A stretch of 60,000 nucleotides of DNA. Source: Symsagittifera roscoffensis. Its lineage: Eukaryota > Xenacoelomorpha > Acoela > Convolutidae. Position numbers and translations under genes: made by a program. A model generated the notes under the pieces. It was not told where the DNA came from and searched no databases. It saw only the letters and a program-made list of their open reading frames with translations. Position 1 is the stretch's first letter. Every line of letters begins with the position of its first letter. Shown piece after piece: positions 11,873 to 22,428 of this stretch. Where the stretch lies: contig NC_087062.1 in the NCBI RefSeq assembly GCF_963678635.1, positions 55,939,970 through 55,999,969 on the forward strand, in the 5' to 3' direction.

Positions 11873-13410
11873 AATTAAGTTGGGTTCAAAGAAACATACA
11901 TTACGAACAATTGAATTCAAATAACGCTTGAAGTTGAAATTTGTTTTTTTCATTGATATTTGCAAATTTCCTGATAGCATATCTCAACACTTTCAACTTC
12001 ATTTTCAATGAATTATTCCTTAGTTTTACTTTCGATATGCATATAATAGCATTTTCAATTTCAATTTGTTTCAACTTGTTTCTTTATTTCAAAATTTCCG
12101 TCCTTCACGTTTTTTTATCGGATTTCCTTGATTAATAGCACTAGCTGCCATGGAATTTCAACATTTCTCGATCATTGCATAAACCATCATTGAACACGCA
12201 CCATCAATCGAAAATAGAGTTGTACTCCAAAATGCCTCGTTCTAGAAGTTACAATTCTACTCTCACTTTCAAAGACAATGGGAAAAACCTGTCCTCGGGG
12301 TTGTTTTTTTATATCCAGTGAAATTTTGATTTTTGAAATAGCCAGTTTTTATGATTTTTCGGATCAAATAACATCTTCCCCGGGTTCTCGGGGTATTTTT
12401 GTTTATCTTCAGATAATTTTTGACTTGTATATAGCCTGTTTTTATTACTCTTTCGATCAGTGTTACATCGCCCCTCCAGTTAGACCAAGTTCATGTCTTT
12501 CACCCCAGCATTTAATTCAAAATAAAATTGCTAAGCGCTGCATGTAAAATGCTCGAAGTTGAGTTGCTGAAAATTTCCATTTCGAGCCCAGTTAAAACTC
12601 CCCTCCCCAGCCAAACTAACTGATTTAGGAAGGTGTATTTATTGATATATTGAGATGGAAAGGTAAATGAATTTCATGTGCAGTTTTTTTGTAAGTTTAT
12701 TGGTGCTTCCAGATGACTTTTAAGGAATCCATTAACAGGAATGGAGGTCATATTTTGCTACTAAATTGGTGCTACTCTTTGAAAAGAGTTAATAACAGAG
12801 TTAAGAGGGGTGGCGGGCAGTTGATGTCAAAATAGTGGATTCTGACACTTTTTTGGTCTACGTCCTAGCGCTGCTAGTGCCCTTTCTATTTAACTTTTTC
12901 AGCAAAAGAAAAGGATGATTGTCACAAAATAAAGTGCTGATTAAAATTAACTGGACAAAACAAAAAACATTGGAATTTTTAAACGCTTTTTTTCTCAAAT
13001 TGGTCTAAGATTAGACAAAGAGTGAACAGAACAGAAGTTGCTTAGCGTTTCACCAGAACTATTATGTTGCAATTTAGTCTGCGAAGTTTGCAACCAAAAT
13101 TGTATCTCAAAAATGGCTAACTTTGGTGTTTTACTTCATAAAGAGTTACGCTAAAACAACAAAATTAATTGCTGAAAAAGTTATATCAAAAGAAGCATCG
13201 TAAACAAATCTCACTGGTGGCCTGAAAATCTCCAAAAAAAATGCACATCAAAATTGAAAACTGTTTTTAACAAAGCATTCGAGTTTTTTTTATAGTGAAA
13301 TGACTTTTTTAAATCAAGCAAACAAAAAAATTTCGAATACAGATTTAAGAGTTTTGCACTTCTAGAACTTTGTTGAGCTGAGTGAGAGGCTTCTTTTGAT
13401 ATAATTTTCA
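11873..13410. other. repeat-derived AT-rich DNA, no gene
   Basis: Holds a diverged local duplication at about 12293-12470, with two units each beginning near CTCGGGGT and ending near TTCGGATCA/TTCGATCAG. It also holds the inverted relative (about 12480-12570) of the 1.8-kb repeat. The remainder to 13410 shows nothing I can assign. Confidence 0.45.
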
Positions 13411-14312
13411 TCAACACAGAGGCGAAGCTGAGCTTCACACTACTTGCTGCGATACAACAAGTATCGGATTAAAGCAGAAAGACACTCAAGAACTATCAAA
13501 GAGGAGAAACAACTAGCAGAGGAAACAACTAAAAAAAAACAAAAAAAAAACTAAAATCAATTTTTCTATGTTTAAACTTAATGAATTTTTTAAAGAGTTC
13601 CAAGATGGGTTGAATTTGAGCATTCAAAAGTTTAAACTTGGAGCAAAAACTAAATAATTTCATAAACAGTGTCAGCCAGAAAACTGTAGGAAACAAAATA
13701 TTAGGTAAATAAGCCGACAGATATGAAGCCGACAGCCAATTAGCTGAAAAGAAACCAAATTGGTCGTCAAAATTTTATTGAAAGCTTACATATACAGCCC
13801 AAACAGTATCCACGAAAACCATTTTCACTGGTGGAGAAAATTAAGCGCAAATTCACGTTTTTACTATTTAAATTCTCGGTTTTTTTGTCCATTTAGGTCA
13901 ACATGTATTTTAATTGTCTGCAATTTTTTTTACATAGAACCAGAGATAATGATCGGAATTACCCTCTATGAAGTTATCAAAATTTGGTTTCGAAGACTTA
14001 CCAATGCAATCCGGGTCTGAAAATGGCAGGTTTTTTCATCTGCACTAGAGTTTGCATCGTAGTTATTTTTCTCAAACAAACGGAGTAAAAAAAGTCGTTC
14101 ATGCGACATGAAACACTCGCAGCGACAAAGTTGAAATACTCAGCATGAAAATTTTAATAAACTCCATTTTTTCTCACTCGTTCAAGTGGATTGAGAAAAC
14201 TAGTTCAATTGAAGAAATCTGTCATTTTTAGACATGGATTGGCTTGGTAAGTTTTTGATAGCAAATATTGATAACTTCATAGAGGGTAGCCCTGATCATT
14301 GCACTTGGTCTT
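13411..14312. repeat. hairpin-family fragment and inverted dispersed repeat pair
   Basis: At 13413-13450 the signature CACAGAGGCGAAGCTGAGCT of the hairpin family appears, here with a TGA loop. Further on, 13936-14028 and 14218-14312 are inverted copies of the dispersed ~95-bp repeat also found at 1.2-1.5 kb. They share TACCCTCTATGAAGTTATCA and an ACTTACCAANNCAATCC block, about 190 bp apart. Confidence 0.55.
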
Positions 14313-14702
14313 CTGCAAATGCGATGCTGCAAATGTGGGACCAAATCAAAAAAGACACAATTTTGCAAGTAATAATTTAGAACATAACAAACTGAAGGCA
14401 TCAACACTAACTTTGCGTGTAATAAAGTGGAAAGCATAAAGCCAAGCTGAGTATAAATTATGCTTTTTAAAAATTGTGAGATATTTTGAGATAGAATTTT
14501 TTTGAAAAAAAAAAATAGATTTTTTTGGTTTCTTTTGATTGTTTCGGTTTCGTTTTATTGTTTGAAACAAATAGCTTTTTCGGTTCATTCGATGAAATAA
14601 AATTTACTACAATTCGAAAGCACATGTTATCAAAAAGCCCTAAAAACGTCAGCTAAAATGGCACCAGTATTTGTGACTTAGATTTAAAAAAATTAAAAGC
14701 TG
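14313..14702. other. no recognisable gene
   Basis: AT-rich, with poly-A and poly-T runs. Open frames on the minus strand are short and lack recognisable motifs. Confidence 0.4.
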
Positions 14703-15182
14703 TACACAGAAGCGAAGCGGAGCTTAGCACCACTTGTGATACAACAAAAACATAAAAACATAAAAAGCCGAAAAAAAATGAAAACATGCCGGTCATTCGA
14801 ATTTAAAATCAGCAACAACGTAACAAAGTATACCAAAAGAAACAAAGCTGACAGTCTTTGAGCAGACACATGCTGAGCGAAAAAAAAGTGTAAGTACCCA
14901 CATTAAACAGCAATGGACATTAGTTGCACCTAAAACCACAAGGAAAGTTGTTTACAGCACAGCAAAAATTAGTGATGTGGCAACAAGCCAAAAGTTTTTG
15001 AGCTGAAACTACTTGAATCGATAAAAAATGATCTTTTTTTTTAAAAATCTTTCAAGTCCCCCTTGAAAGTAGATAGAACAGCACTTGCACTTGCAACTAC
15101 AATGAAAAGTGCTCACAGCAAAAAAAAACAAAGATGTGACAATTCAGCAGACAGTCTTTGAGCAGACACCAAGTAAACCGAA
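14703..15182 (+). repeat. hairpin-family element, left part
   Basis: Starts with ACACAGAAGCGAAGCGGAGC, whose stem has one mismatch in the right arm, then CACCACTTGTGATACAAC. The interior holds CTTGCAACTACAATGAAAA and repeats of a GACAGTCTTTGAGCAGACAC string. It runs into the tandemly duplicated segment that carries the other-end hairpin. Confidence 0.55.
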
Positions 15183-15404
15183 AAAAAAATATTTTATGAA
15201 AAAAAAATTTTTTTTTATTATTTTTAAATTGTTCTTAGCCCCTCCCTGAACTTGGAATGAACAACACTTGCATTTGATACTACAATGAAAATTGTATACA
15301 GCACAAGCAAAATCCGTTGGGGCAGTTAAGCCGACAAAAAGAATAAACGATGAAACAACAATTCATTTTCTCGGATACTTTTTTATTTTGATATAGAAAA
15401 AAAA

Positions 15405-15472
15405 GTCCGGCCAAGACTCGAGCCCCAGACCTTAGGATACAAAGGAAAACTGCTGAATCTCCAGACCAGGGA
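15405..15472 (-). mobile_element. tRNA-derived SINE-like module (copy 1)
   Basis: On the minus strand a B-box-like GGGCTCGAGTCTTGG lies about 45 nt after a possible A-box (TGGTCTGGAGATTCAGC). The consensus B box is GGTTCGANTCC. The module lies inside the 914-bp duplicated unit. Stem pairing is incomplete, so I read it as a tRNA-derived promoter module, not a tRNA gene. Confidence 0.45.
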
Positions 15473-15581
15473 AAATGAAATAAGGACGATTTTAAGAGAA
15501 GAGGAATGAAAAGAAGTCAGCTGCATAGCCAGCAAACGATTCAACTGATTTCAGCAAATGATTCATATAGAAAAAAGTCTA

Positions 15582-15625
15582 TAATCCAGTTTGATAACGC
15601 TTGCTAATTGCAAGCGTAATTATAA
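15582..15625 (+). repeat. terminal hairpin of the non-autonomous family
   Basis: AAAAAAGTCTATAATCCAGT is followed by TTGATAA, stem CGCTTGC, loop TAATT, stem GCAAGCG, then GTAAT-like sequence. Flanks and architecture match 16494-16535, 35818-35872, 47868-47905 and 53405-53445. Confidence 0.6.
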
Positions 15626-16318
15626 CACTAACGCTCGCTAAAATTCGCTGGTGTAAATAACCAAAACGGATTAAATTGCAAAAAATACAAAAAAGTTGTG
15701 ACACTTAAAACAGCTATATTGAAATTTGTTTGCACCAAAAAGAGACAGTTGATAAATCCGGCAACTAAGCCGACAAATCATAAGCAGACAAATAAAATGC
15801 CAAATTTTTATAAAACCATATTTGTTACTGTTCCAACCAATGAGTTTTGACTTTCCAGGCGTACTCGTTACCGCCAGGCTGAATATGCAGGACGCAGCAA
15901 GAAATTTGAATTTGTTATGAACCAAGGTACCTCCAGAAGTCGATCAGTCCTGTGAACAAAAAATGCCAGGTAAAAAAGTCCAGTACCCGATAGTTATACC
16001 TTTGCAGATAACCTGCGTAAATTATTTATTTTTTTCGCGTATTTATTTACACAAAGACGAAGCGATACAATAATCATTAAAAAACATAAACCGAAAAAAA
16101 AAAATTTTATGAAAAAAAAAATTTTTTATATTATTTTTAAATAGTTCTTAGCCCCTCCCTGGACTTGGAATGAACAACACTTGCATTTGATACTACAATG
16201 AAAATTGTATACAGCACAAGCAAAATCCGTTGGGGCAGTTAAGCCGACAAAAAGAATAAACGATGAAACAACAATTCATTTTCTCGGATACTTTTTTTAT
16301 TTTGATATAGAAAAAAAA

Positions 16319-16386
16319 GTCCGGCCAAGACTCGAGCCCCAGACCTTAGGGTACAAAGGAAAACTGCTGAACCTCCAGACCAGGGA
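16319..16386 (-). mobile_element. tRNA-derived SINE-like module (copy 2)
   Basis: Second copy of the module at 15405-15472, carried by the tandem duplication, with a few substitutions. Confidence 0.45.
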
Positions 16387-16493
16387 AAATGAAATAAGGA
16401 CGATTTTAAGAGAAGAGGAATGAAAAGAAATCAGCTGCATAGCCAGCAAACGATTCAACTGATTTCAGCAAATGATGCATATAGAAAAAAGTC

Positions 16494-16535
16494 TATATTC
16501 CAGTTTGATAACGCTTGCTAATTGCAAACGTAATT
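16494..16535 (+). repeat. terminal hairpin of the non-autonomous family (duplicate)
   Basis: Same as 15582-15625 within the second duplicated unit, with one base change in the right stem (GCAAACG), so pairing is weakened. Confidence 0.55.
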
Positions 16536-17259
16536 ATAACACTAACGCTCGCTAAAATTCGCTGGTGTAAATAACCAAAACGGATTAAATTGCAAAAAAT
16601 ACAAAAAAGTTGTGACACTTAAAACAGCTATATTGAAATTTGTTTGCACCAAAAAGAGACAGTTGATAAATCCGGCAACTAAGCCGACAAATCATAAGCA
16701 GACAAATAAAATGCCAAATTTTTTTAAAACCATATTTGTTACTGTTCCAATCAAGGAGTTTTGCCTTTCCAGGCGTACTCGTTACCGCCAGGCTGAATAT
16801 GCAGGACGCAGCAAGAAATTTGAATTTGTTATGAACCAAGGTACCTCCAGAAGTTGATCAGTCCTGTGAACAAAAAATGCCAGGAAAAAAAGTCCAGTAC
16901 CCGATAGTTATACCTTTGCAGATAACCTGCGTAAATTATTTATTTTTTTCGCGTATTTATTTACACAAAGACGAGCGATACAATAATCATTAAAAAACAT
17001 AAATCGGAAAAAAATGAAAGTTGAACAAAAAAAACTAGGTTAACCAAAAATTTTCGCAAGTCTTGATGAAGGCACCTTGGGCCCAGCTTAAACTGGAGGT
17101 ATGTGTTTTATATTTTTAAATTTTGTTATACCGATGCGTTTGTTTTTATATTTGTTTGTTTGTATAATTTGTTTTATAGTTACTCGCGAAAACCGCTTCT
17201 TTCGATTGAATTTTTCATCTCAAATTTGAAAGGATTGCTTTTTAGAAAATGTAAAAAAT

Positions 17260-18200
17260 TTTCTGAAAATTGCATTTTTTTTTGCCAAAAACAGGTCACA
17301 GCCGATAAAGAACAGAAAGTTACCAAAATCGGCTTTCTCGATTGAACACCTAACCTGAGAATTGGCGCGGTAATTTTCGAGTGGAGACAAAATGTTTCCA
17401 AAAAACGGTCACGTTTCAAAACTTTCACTGGTTCAAAAAAAATAAACTTAAAGAAATTGGGCGTTGGAAGTTATAAGTTAAGCTTCCAACAACCTGCTGT
17501 GTCAATTGACTAAATAATATCAGAATTGGCAGTTTAGTTATCAAAAAAAGTCCAAAAAACTGTTAACAAATCAGCAAGTTGACATTACCAAGAATCGTGG
17601 CTTTTATTTAAAATTGGGCGTAGCCGCTTATGCAAAAAAAATTACCCAATCTATAATTTCGATTGATTGCAAAAACCCAAGTTTGGCAGGGTAGTTCTCG
17701 AGAAAGTCAAAAAATTTCAAAAACGGTCAATAAATCAAAATTTTGACTTTTCTGTGGGTCATAATTTTGTGTCAAAAATATTTGGGCGCAGTCGGGTATG
17801 AAAACGAGCTAACCACAACCTTTTCTTCTGATCAAACCCACAATCTGAGATTTGGGAAGGTAAGTTTTAGTTAGATTTAAAAGTGTTAGAAAAAACGCTC
17901 AAAAAAATCAAAAAGTTGATTTTTCCGAGGACGATAACTTTGCGTTTGGACGCTAATACAGGAAAGTTTTTCACTACCCGTTATCTCCATAGAACCCGCA
18001 ACCTCAGTTTTGGGAGGTTAGCTCTCGAGAAAAGCAAAAAAAAACATTCAAAACACGGTGAAACGAAATCAAAATTTTCACTTTTCTGAGAGCCATATCT
18101 TTAAGTGTTAAAGAAGTTTGAGTGTAGCTGATTATGAAGGGGAGTTTTTCAAATCCAATCTAACCATTGAAACTAAAATCTCATATTTAATAAGTTAGTT
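17260..18200 (+). repeat. diverged ~165-bp tandem repeat, about six units
   Basis: A block resembling ACCTGAGATTTGGCAGGTTAG, then CTCGAGAAA, an AAACGGT block, AAATCAAAATTTT, GGGCGTAGCCG and TATGAAAA, recurs starting near 17349, 17512, 17681, 17843, 17999 and 18170. Divergence is high but the order of blocks is constant. No frame is open across units. Confidence 0.6.
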
Positions 18201-18847
18201 TGTGAGAAAACGAAAAAAAAATCAAAAAAATCTGTTAAATATTACCCCACAGTTTTTTTCGAAGGCTGTAGACAAAAAAAAAGTACGGCAAAAGGAGACC
18301 AGAGGAGCGTATTCAAGCAAACAAGAATGTTGGCGGTCTTTCCATTGATACCATTTTTTAAAAAAATTGGTTAATGGGTTTTGAAAAAAAAACAATACTT
18401 TTTGCAATAATTGATACAATTTTCCAAAACGTCTCAAAAAATAATAAGGAAAACCAAATCTCAGACTTTCCTAATACCTGCTTTATTAAACAAGGATTCT
18501 AGGCAAATATGCAAAGAAAGATATTTCAAATTCAAATTAGCAACTGAACAAAACCTACGAAGCGGAAATAAGGCCGACAACCTTTGAGCAGAAACCAAGT
18601 TGAGTCGAAAAAAAAACAGATTTTTTTTTAAAAACTCCCCTGAAACTAGCCTGTAGTAACTAGCACCCAACCAGTAGTTAACTTGAATTTTCATGAAATT
18701 GAGCATGTCAGAATCGCAGCATCATAAACGATAGCAGCATCAAGTGATTCAACTCATTTTGTAAGAACATAGGCGCTACGCGCAATACACCGAAGGCATA
18801 GAAACTGAAGCAAAAACCAAACAACTTGAACAACTAATAATTGAAGA
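18201..18847. other. no recognisable gene
   Basis: AT-rich. A few family strings (GCCGACAACCTTTGAGCAGA near 18575; TTGAGCATGTCAGAATC near 18698) tie it to the hairpin-element interior. Otherwise I see nothing. Confidence 0.4.
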
Positions 18848-19735
18848 AAAACAGTTCTAGAACAAAAAATCGTCCTAATACATGTATACACCAAAATTTT
18901 GCTATATCGAGAAAGAGCCTGAAATAACAGTTCTAGAACTAAAAATCGTACTAACACATGTATAGGTTAAATTTTTGATATATCAACGAAGATCATAAAA
19001 TAACACTTCTAGAACTAAAAATCGTACTAACACATGTATACACCAAAATTTTACTATATTGACAAAGAGCCTGAAATAACAGTTCGTGAGCTAAAAATCG
19101 TACGAACACATGTATACACCAAAATTTTGCTATATTGGCAAAGATCATGAAATAACAGTTCGAGAGCTAAAAATCGTACTAAAACATGTATACGTCAAAT
19201 TTTTGCTATATTGACAAAGATCATGGAATAACAGTTCTAGAGCTAAAAATCGTACTAACACATGTATACACCAAAATTTTGTTATATTGACAAAGATCAT
19301 GGAATAACAGTTCGAGAACTAAAAATGGTACTAACACATGTATACAATAAAATTTTGATATATTGACAAAGATCATGAAATAACAGTTCGAGAACTAAAA
19401 ATCGTAAAACCACATGTATACACTAAAATTTTGATATATTGACATAGATCATAAAATAACAGTTCGAGAACTAAAAATGGTACTAACACATGTATACGCT
19501 AAAATATTGCTATATTGACGAAGAGCCTGAAATAACAATTCTAGAGCTAAAATCGTACTAACACATGTATACACCAATATTTTGCTATATCGACAAAGAG
19601 CCTGAATAAACGTTGTAGAACTAAAAATCTTACTAACACATATATACACCAAAATTTTGCTATATTGACAAAGAGCCTGAAATTTTGACAAAGGACCTGA
19701 AATAACAACCGTAGAACTAAATGTCGTACTTACGC
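18848..19735. repeat. 76-bp minisatellite with two palindromes per unit
   Basis: The anchor CATGTATA recurs at 18881, 18957, 19033, 19109, 19185, 19261, 19337, 19413, 19489, 19564 and 19639, so the period is 76 (75 in the last units). Units contain AGTTCTAGAACT, a perfect 12-base palindrome in the best copies, and TGTATACA, a second palindrome, separated by AAAAATCGTACTAACACA. The array lies downstream (minus sense) of the Helentron coding region. Confidence 0.92.
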
Positions 19736-19797
19736 ATTGTAGATCAATTTCTATAGCTATAATAAAATACAAAAGATTGTGTTTGTATGTGTAGCAA

Positions 19798-20634
19798 AAC
19801 GCCTCCTATTTTACACCTAATACAAGTATACACAGACCAGTTAATTGAAACTACAGTGTACCTATTACAAGTATACACAGATCAGTTAAACTAAAGAAAC
19901 TGTGTACCTAATACAAGTATACACGATCAGTTGATTGAAACTACAGTGTACCTAATACAAGTATACACAGCAGTTGAAATAGAAAAACTGTGTACCTAAT
20001 ACAAGCATACACAGACCAGTTGATTGAAACTACAGTGTACCTAATACAAGTATACACAGCAGTTGAAAAAAAACTGTGTACCTAATACAAGTATACACAG
20101 ACCAGTTGATTGAAACTACAGTGTACCTAATACAAGTATACACAGCAGTTGAAATAGAAAAACTGTACCTAATACAAGTATACACAGATCAGTTGATTGA
20201 AACTACAGTGTACCTAATACAAGTATACACAGCAGTTGAAAACAAACTGTGTACCTAATACAAGTATACACAGACCAGTTGATTGAAACTACAGTGTACC
20301 TAATACAAGTATACACAAAAGTTGAAATAGAATAACTGTGTACCTAATACAAGTATACACAGATCAGTTGATTGAAACTACAGTGTACCTAATACAAGTA
20401 TACACAGCAGTTGAAAAAAAACTGTACCTAATACAAGTATACACAGACCAGTTGATTGAAACTACAGTGTACCTAATACAAGTATACACAAAAGTTGAAA
20501 TAGAATAACTGTGTACCTAATACAAGTATACACAGATCAATTGATTGAAACTACAGTGTACCTAATACAAGTATACACAGCAGTTGAAAAAAAACTGTGT
20601 ACCTAATACAAGTATACACAGACCAGTTGAGCTG
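19798..20634. repeat. 44/45-bp alternating minisatellite (two unit types)
   Basis: The core ACCTAATACAAGTATACAC recurs about 19 times. The intervening sequence mostly alternates between a GACCAGTTGATTGAAACTAC type and an AGCAGTTGAAATAGAAAAACT type, giving a higher-order ~89-bp unit. Where TGT precedes the core, GTGTA and TACAC flank it as short inverted arms. The array abuts the 76-bp array on one side and the Helentron 3' region on the other. Confidence 0.92.
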
Positions 20635-20738
20635 CTGGCAGAAAATCATACAGTGACTAGCTAAAACTTTGTAACCACCTGTTCAGAATGGCAAGGGAAG
20701 AATTGAAAATGTTTTTTTTTAAGAATTAAGGTGTAAAA

Positions 20739-20744
20739 TTTATT
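20739..20744 (-). promoter_or_regulatory. candidate polyadenylation signal of the RPA-like gene
   Basis: AATAAA on the minus strand about 290 nt beyond the RPA stop codon. The next stretch is A/T-rich, then the minisatellites begin. Confidence 0.4.
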
Positions 20745-21036
20745 GGTCGTACATTAAAACAGATTGTAAATTCTTAAAACACGTAGTCCAAAATGCTCGT
20801 ACTCTTCGACGTGACCTGCATTGTCAACTGTGACCCTCTAAGAGAATGAATAAAATGCAGTAATGGTAAATTTCAAAAAAGATTCAAAGAAAATTATCAC
20901 AAAGAACTCATCTACTGCTAGTCAATCAAAAATATAACAAGGTACATTTGAACGATTTGAGTACATTTGAGAGACATAACAAAAATTTGTCTACAACTAG
21001 ACATCCAGAAAGTGTAAAGCAGTCTTAAGCGTACTA

Positions 21037-22310
21037 CTAATAGGCGGTGTGTAAACGTGATACAACGCCTTGGGTGAACTCGAGCGTAATAGACGGGTTA
21101 TCGAGAAAGAACTCAGACAGGCTTACTTCGTTTGTGCATGGAGCGGGAAAAAGATTTAAATCTATCAGAAACCGGCGTTTGTCACTAATAACAACGTGTG
21201 CAACATCTTTTGGCGTTGGTGCCCGACTGACAAGTCCACATGCCGGATTCTTGCACTTCAGAACTTTTCCCTGCAACCGAAAATGATTTCAGTTTTTATT
21301 CAACAACGATGCAATAGTTTTCAATGCAATACAAAAGCATTGTCTGAATTACACATCTTGCTAAGTTCAATGACTTCAACATTTTTGATGTTGCACGAGG
21401 AGCAGGTGTCGTGGTTTGATTGTTGAATGCCCCACGACACAACTTGGACAACTTCGGTAACACAAGAGACCGCATCATCGGCAAGTGTTTCTTTCACCTT
21501 TTCGAATTCGCCATTGGAGTCCATTGTTGGGACAATCGAAAGAGCCTGAATTGAATATCAGAAAACATATGCAAAATATATAAAAAGTCGATTTAGCAAG
21601 AAGTCACGTTAACGACAGGTTCTTCGTTGAACAGTTTCACGCGACCGTCTACTGTGACAATGGTTGACGGCGTGTGGATGTCATGTATAGGGTCCCAGAC
21701 ATTGACAGTCACCCTTTCACCAGTCTTGGTGGCAACTTGCAATTCATTCAACTCGTGATTAGGGAGATGCTCTACTTTTCTGCTTATAATTACGCAGTCA
21801 AAAGCAACTTCCCTGTCGACAAGTGCATCCATATTTGAAAAATCAGTGATCTAAACAATGGGCTAAACATAAATATCTATTCCCACCTCAATAAAGGATA
21901 TATATGTGTAAGAAGAATACTGCACGCACAAAATTGGGATTTTCAAATTTTTGCCATAAATGCTGTACAGACGACGTTCCACTGACTTTGGTATAACTGC
22001 CAACCATCAGTACCATTTGGCCTGGATCCCGTTTATCCGATTTTGGTGCCGCGCTTATTGAAACGGGTGTCTTCTCGGATGAGTATTTCATAAATACGCT
22101 GTGTTTTGATTTGTCAAAACACAGACCTCGCAGAACGTCGTTTTCTGTTTGTATGTGAAATTCAAAGAAGGAGTTTGCTCCCTTTTCTCGCAACCCTTTC
22201 ACTGCATGTAAGAAACCACATGTCGGCGAATTCGATGGACTCGCGGGCGATTGTGCTGCTGAACTTGCATTGTCTAATCTGGCACGCTTGGGTGTAGTTG
22301 GCCCATCCAT
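21037..22310 (-). pseudogene. RPA-like ssDNA-binding protein, Helentron, copy A
   Basis: Four exons fit: 21921-22310, 21608-21850, 21357-21545 and 21037-21270, joined in phase 0 and giving about 351 residues. The start is the ATG at 22310 (MDGPTTPKRA). The middle exons look like an OB fold (FVRA followed by an ITDFSN-type strand, GERVTVNVWD). Cys pairs CSSC in exon 3 and CX4C in exon 4 (CKNPAC) would form an intron-split zinc ribbon like that of RPA1. RPA-like proteins accompany known Helentrons and plausibly coat single-stranded transposition intermediates. Exon 3 ends in AAG|AT instead of AAG|GT, so its donor is lost, and the exon 2 donor is GTGACT. Copy B has GT and GTGAGT at these sites. 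The last exon is complete here. Confidence 0.78.
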
Positions 22311-22428
22311 TTTATCAACAAGTTTCTTAAACGCAAAAAAAAATAAAACATTCCAAGGGAAACACACTAATCGACAGACTCCACAGCTTCTTAATAGAAA
22401 GCTAGACATCAGATACATCAACAATCAA

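Larger units (their letters stand above)
15183..16990 (+). repeat. 914-bp direct tandem duplication (two copies)
   Basis: Two nearly identical copies offset by about 914 bp; for instance, the same short minus-strand frame occurs at 15671-15925 and 16585-16839. Each unit holds, in order, CCCCTCCCTG, a tRNA-like module, a GCTTGC/GCAAGC hairpin, a CAAACATT-type spacer, and a diverged hairpin after AAAAAAGTCCAGTACCCGAT. The shared short open frames are explained by the recent duplication and are not evidence of coding. Confidence 0.85.

Noticed and set aside
19798-20634. CRISPR-like pattern: a 19-bp repeat with 25-26-bp intervals
   Set aside because: The intervals are themselves two repeating types, the DNA is eukaryotic, and no cas genes are present; it is a minisatellite.
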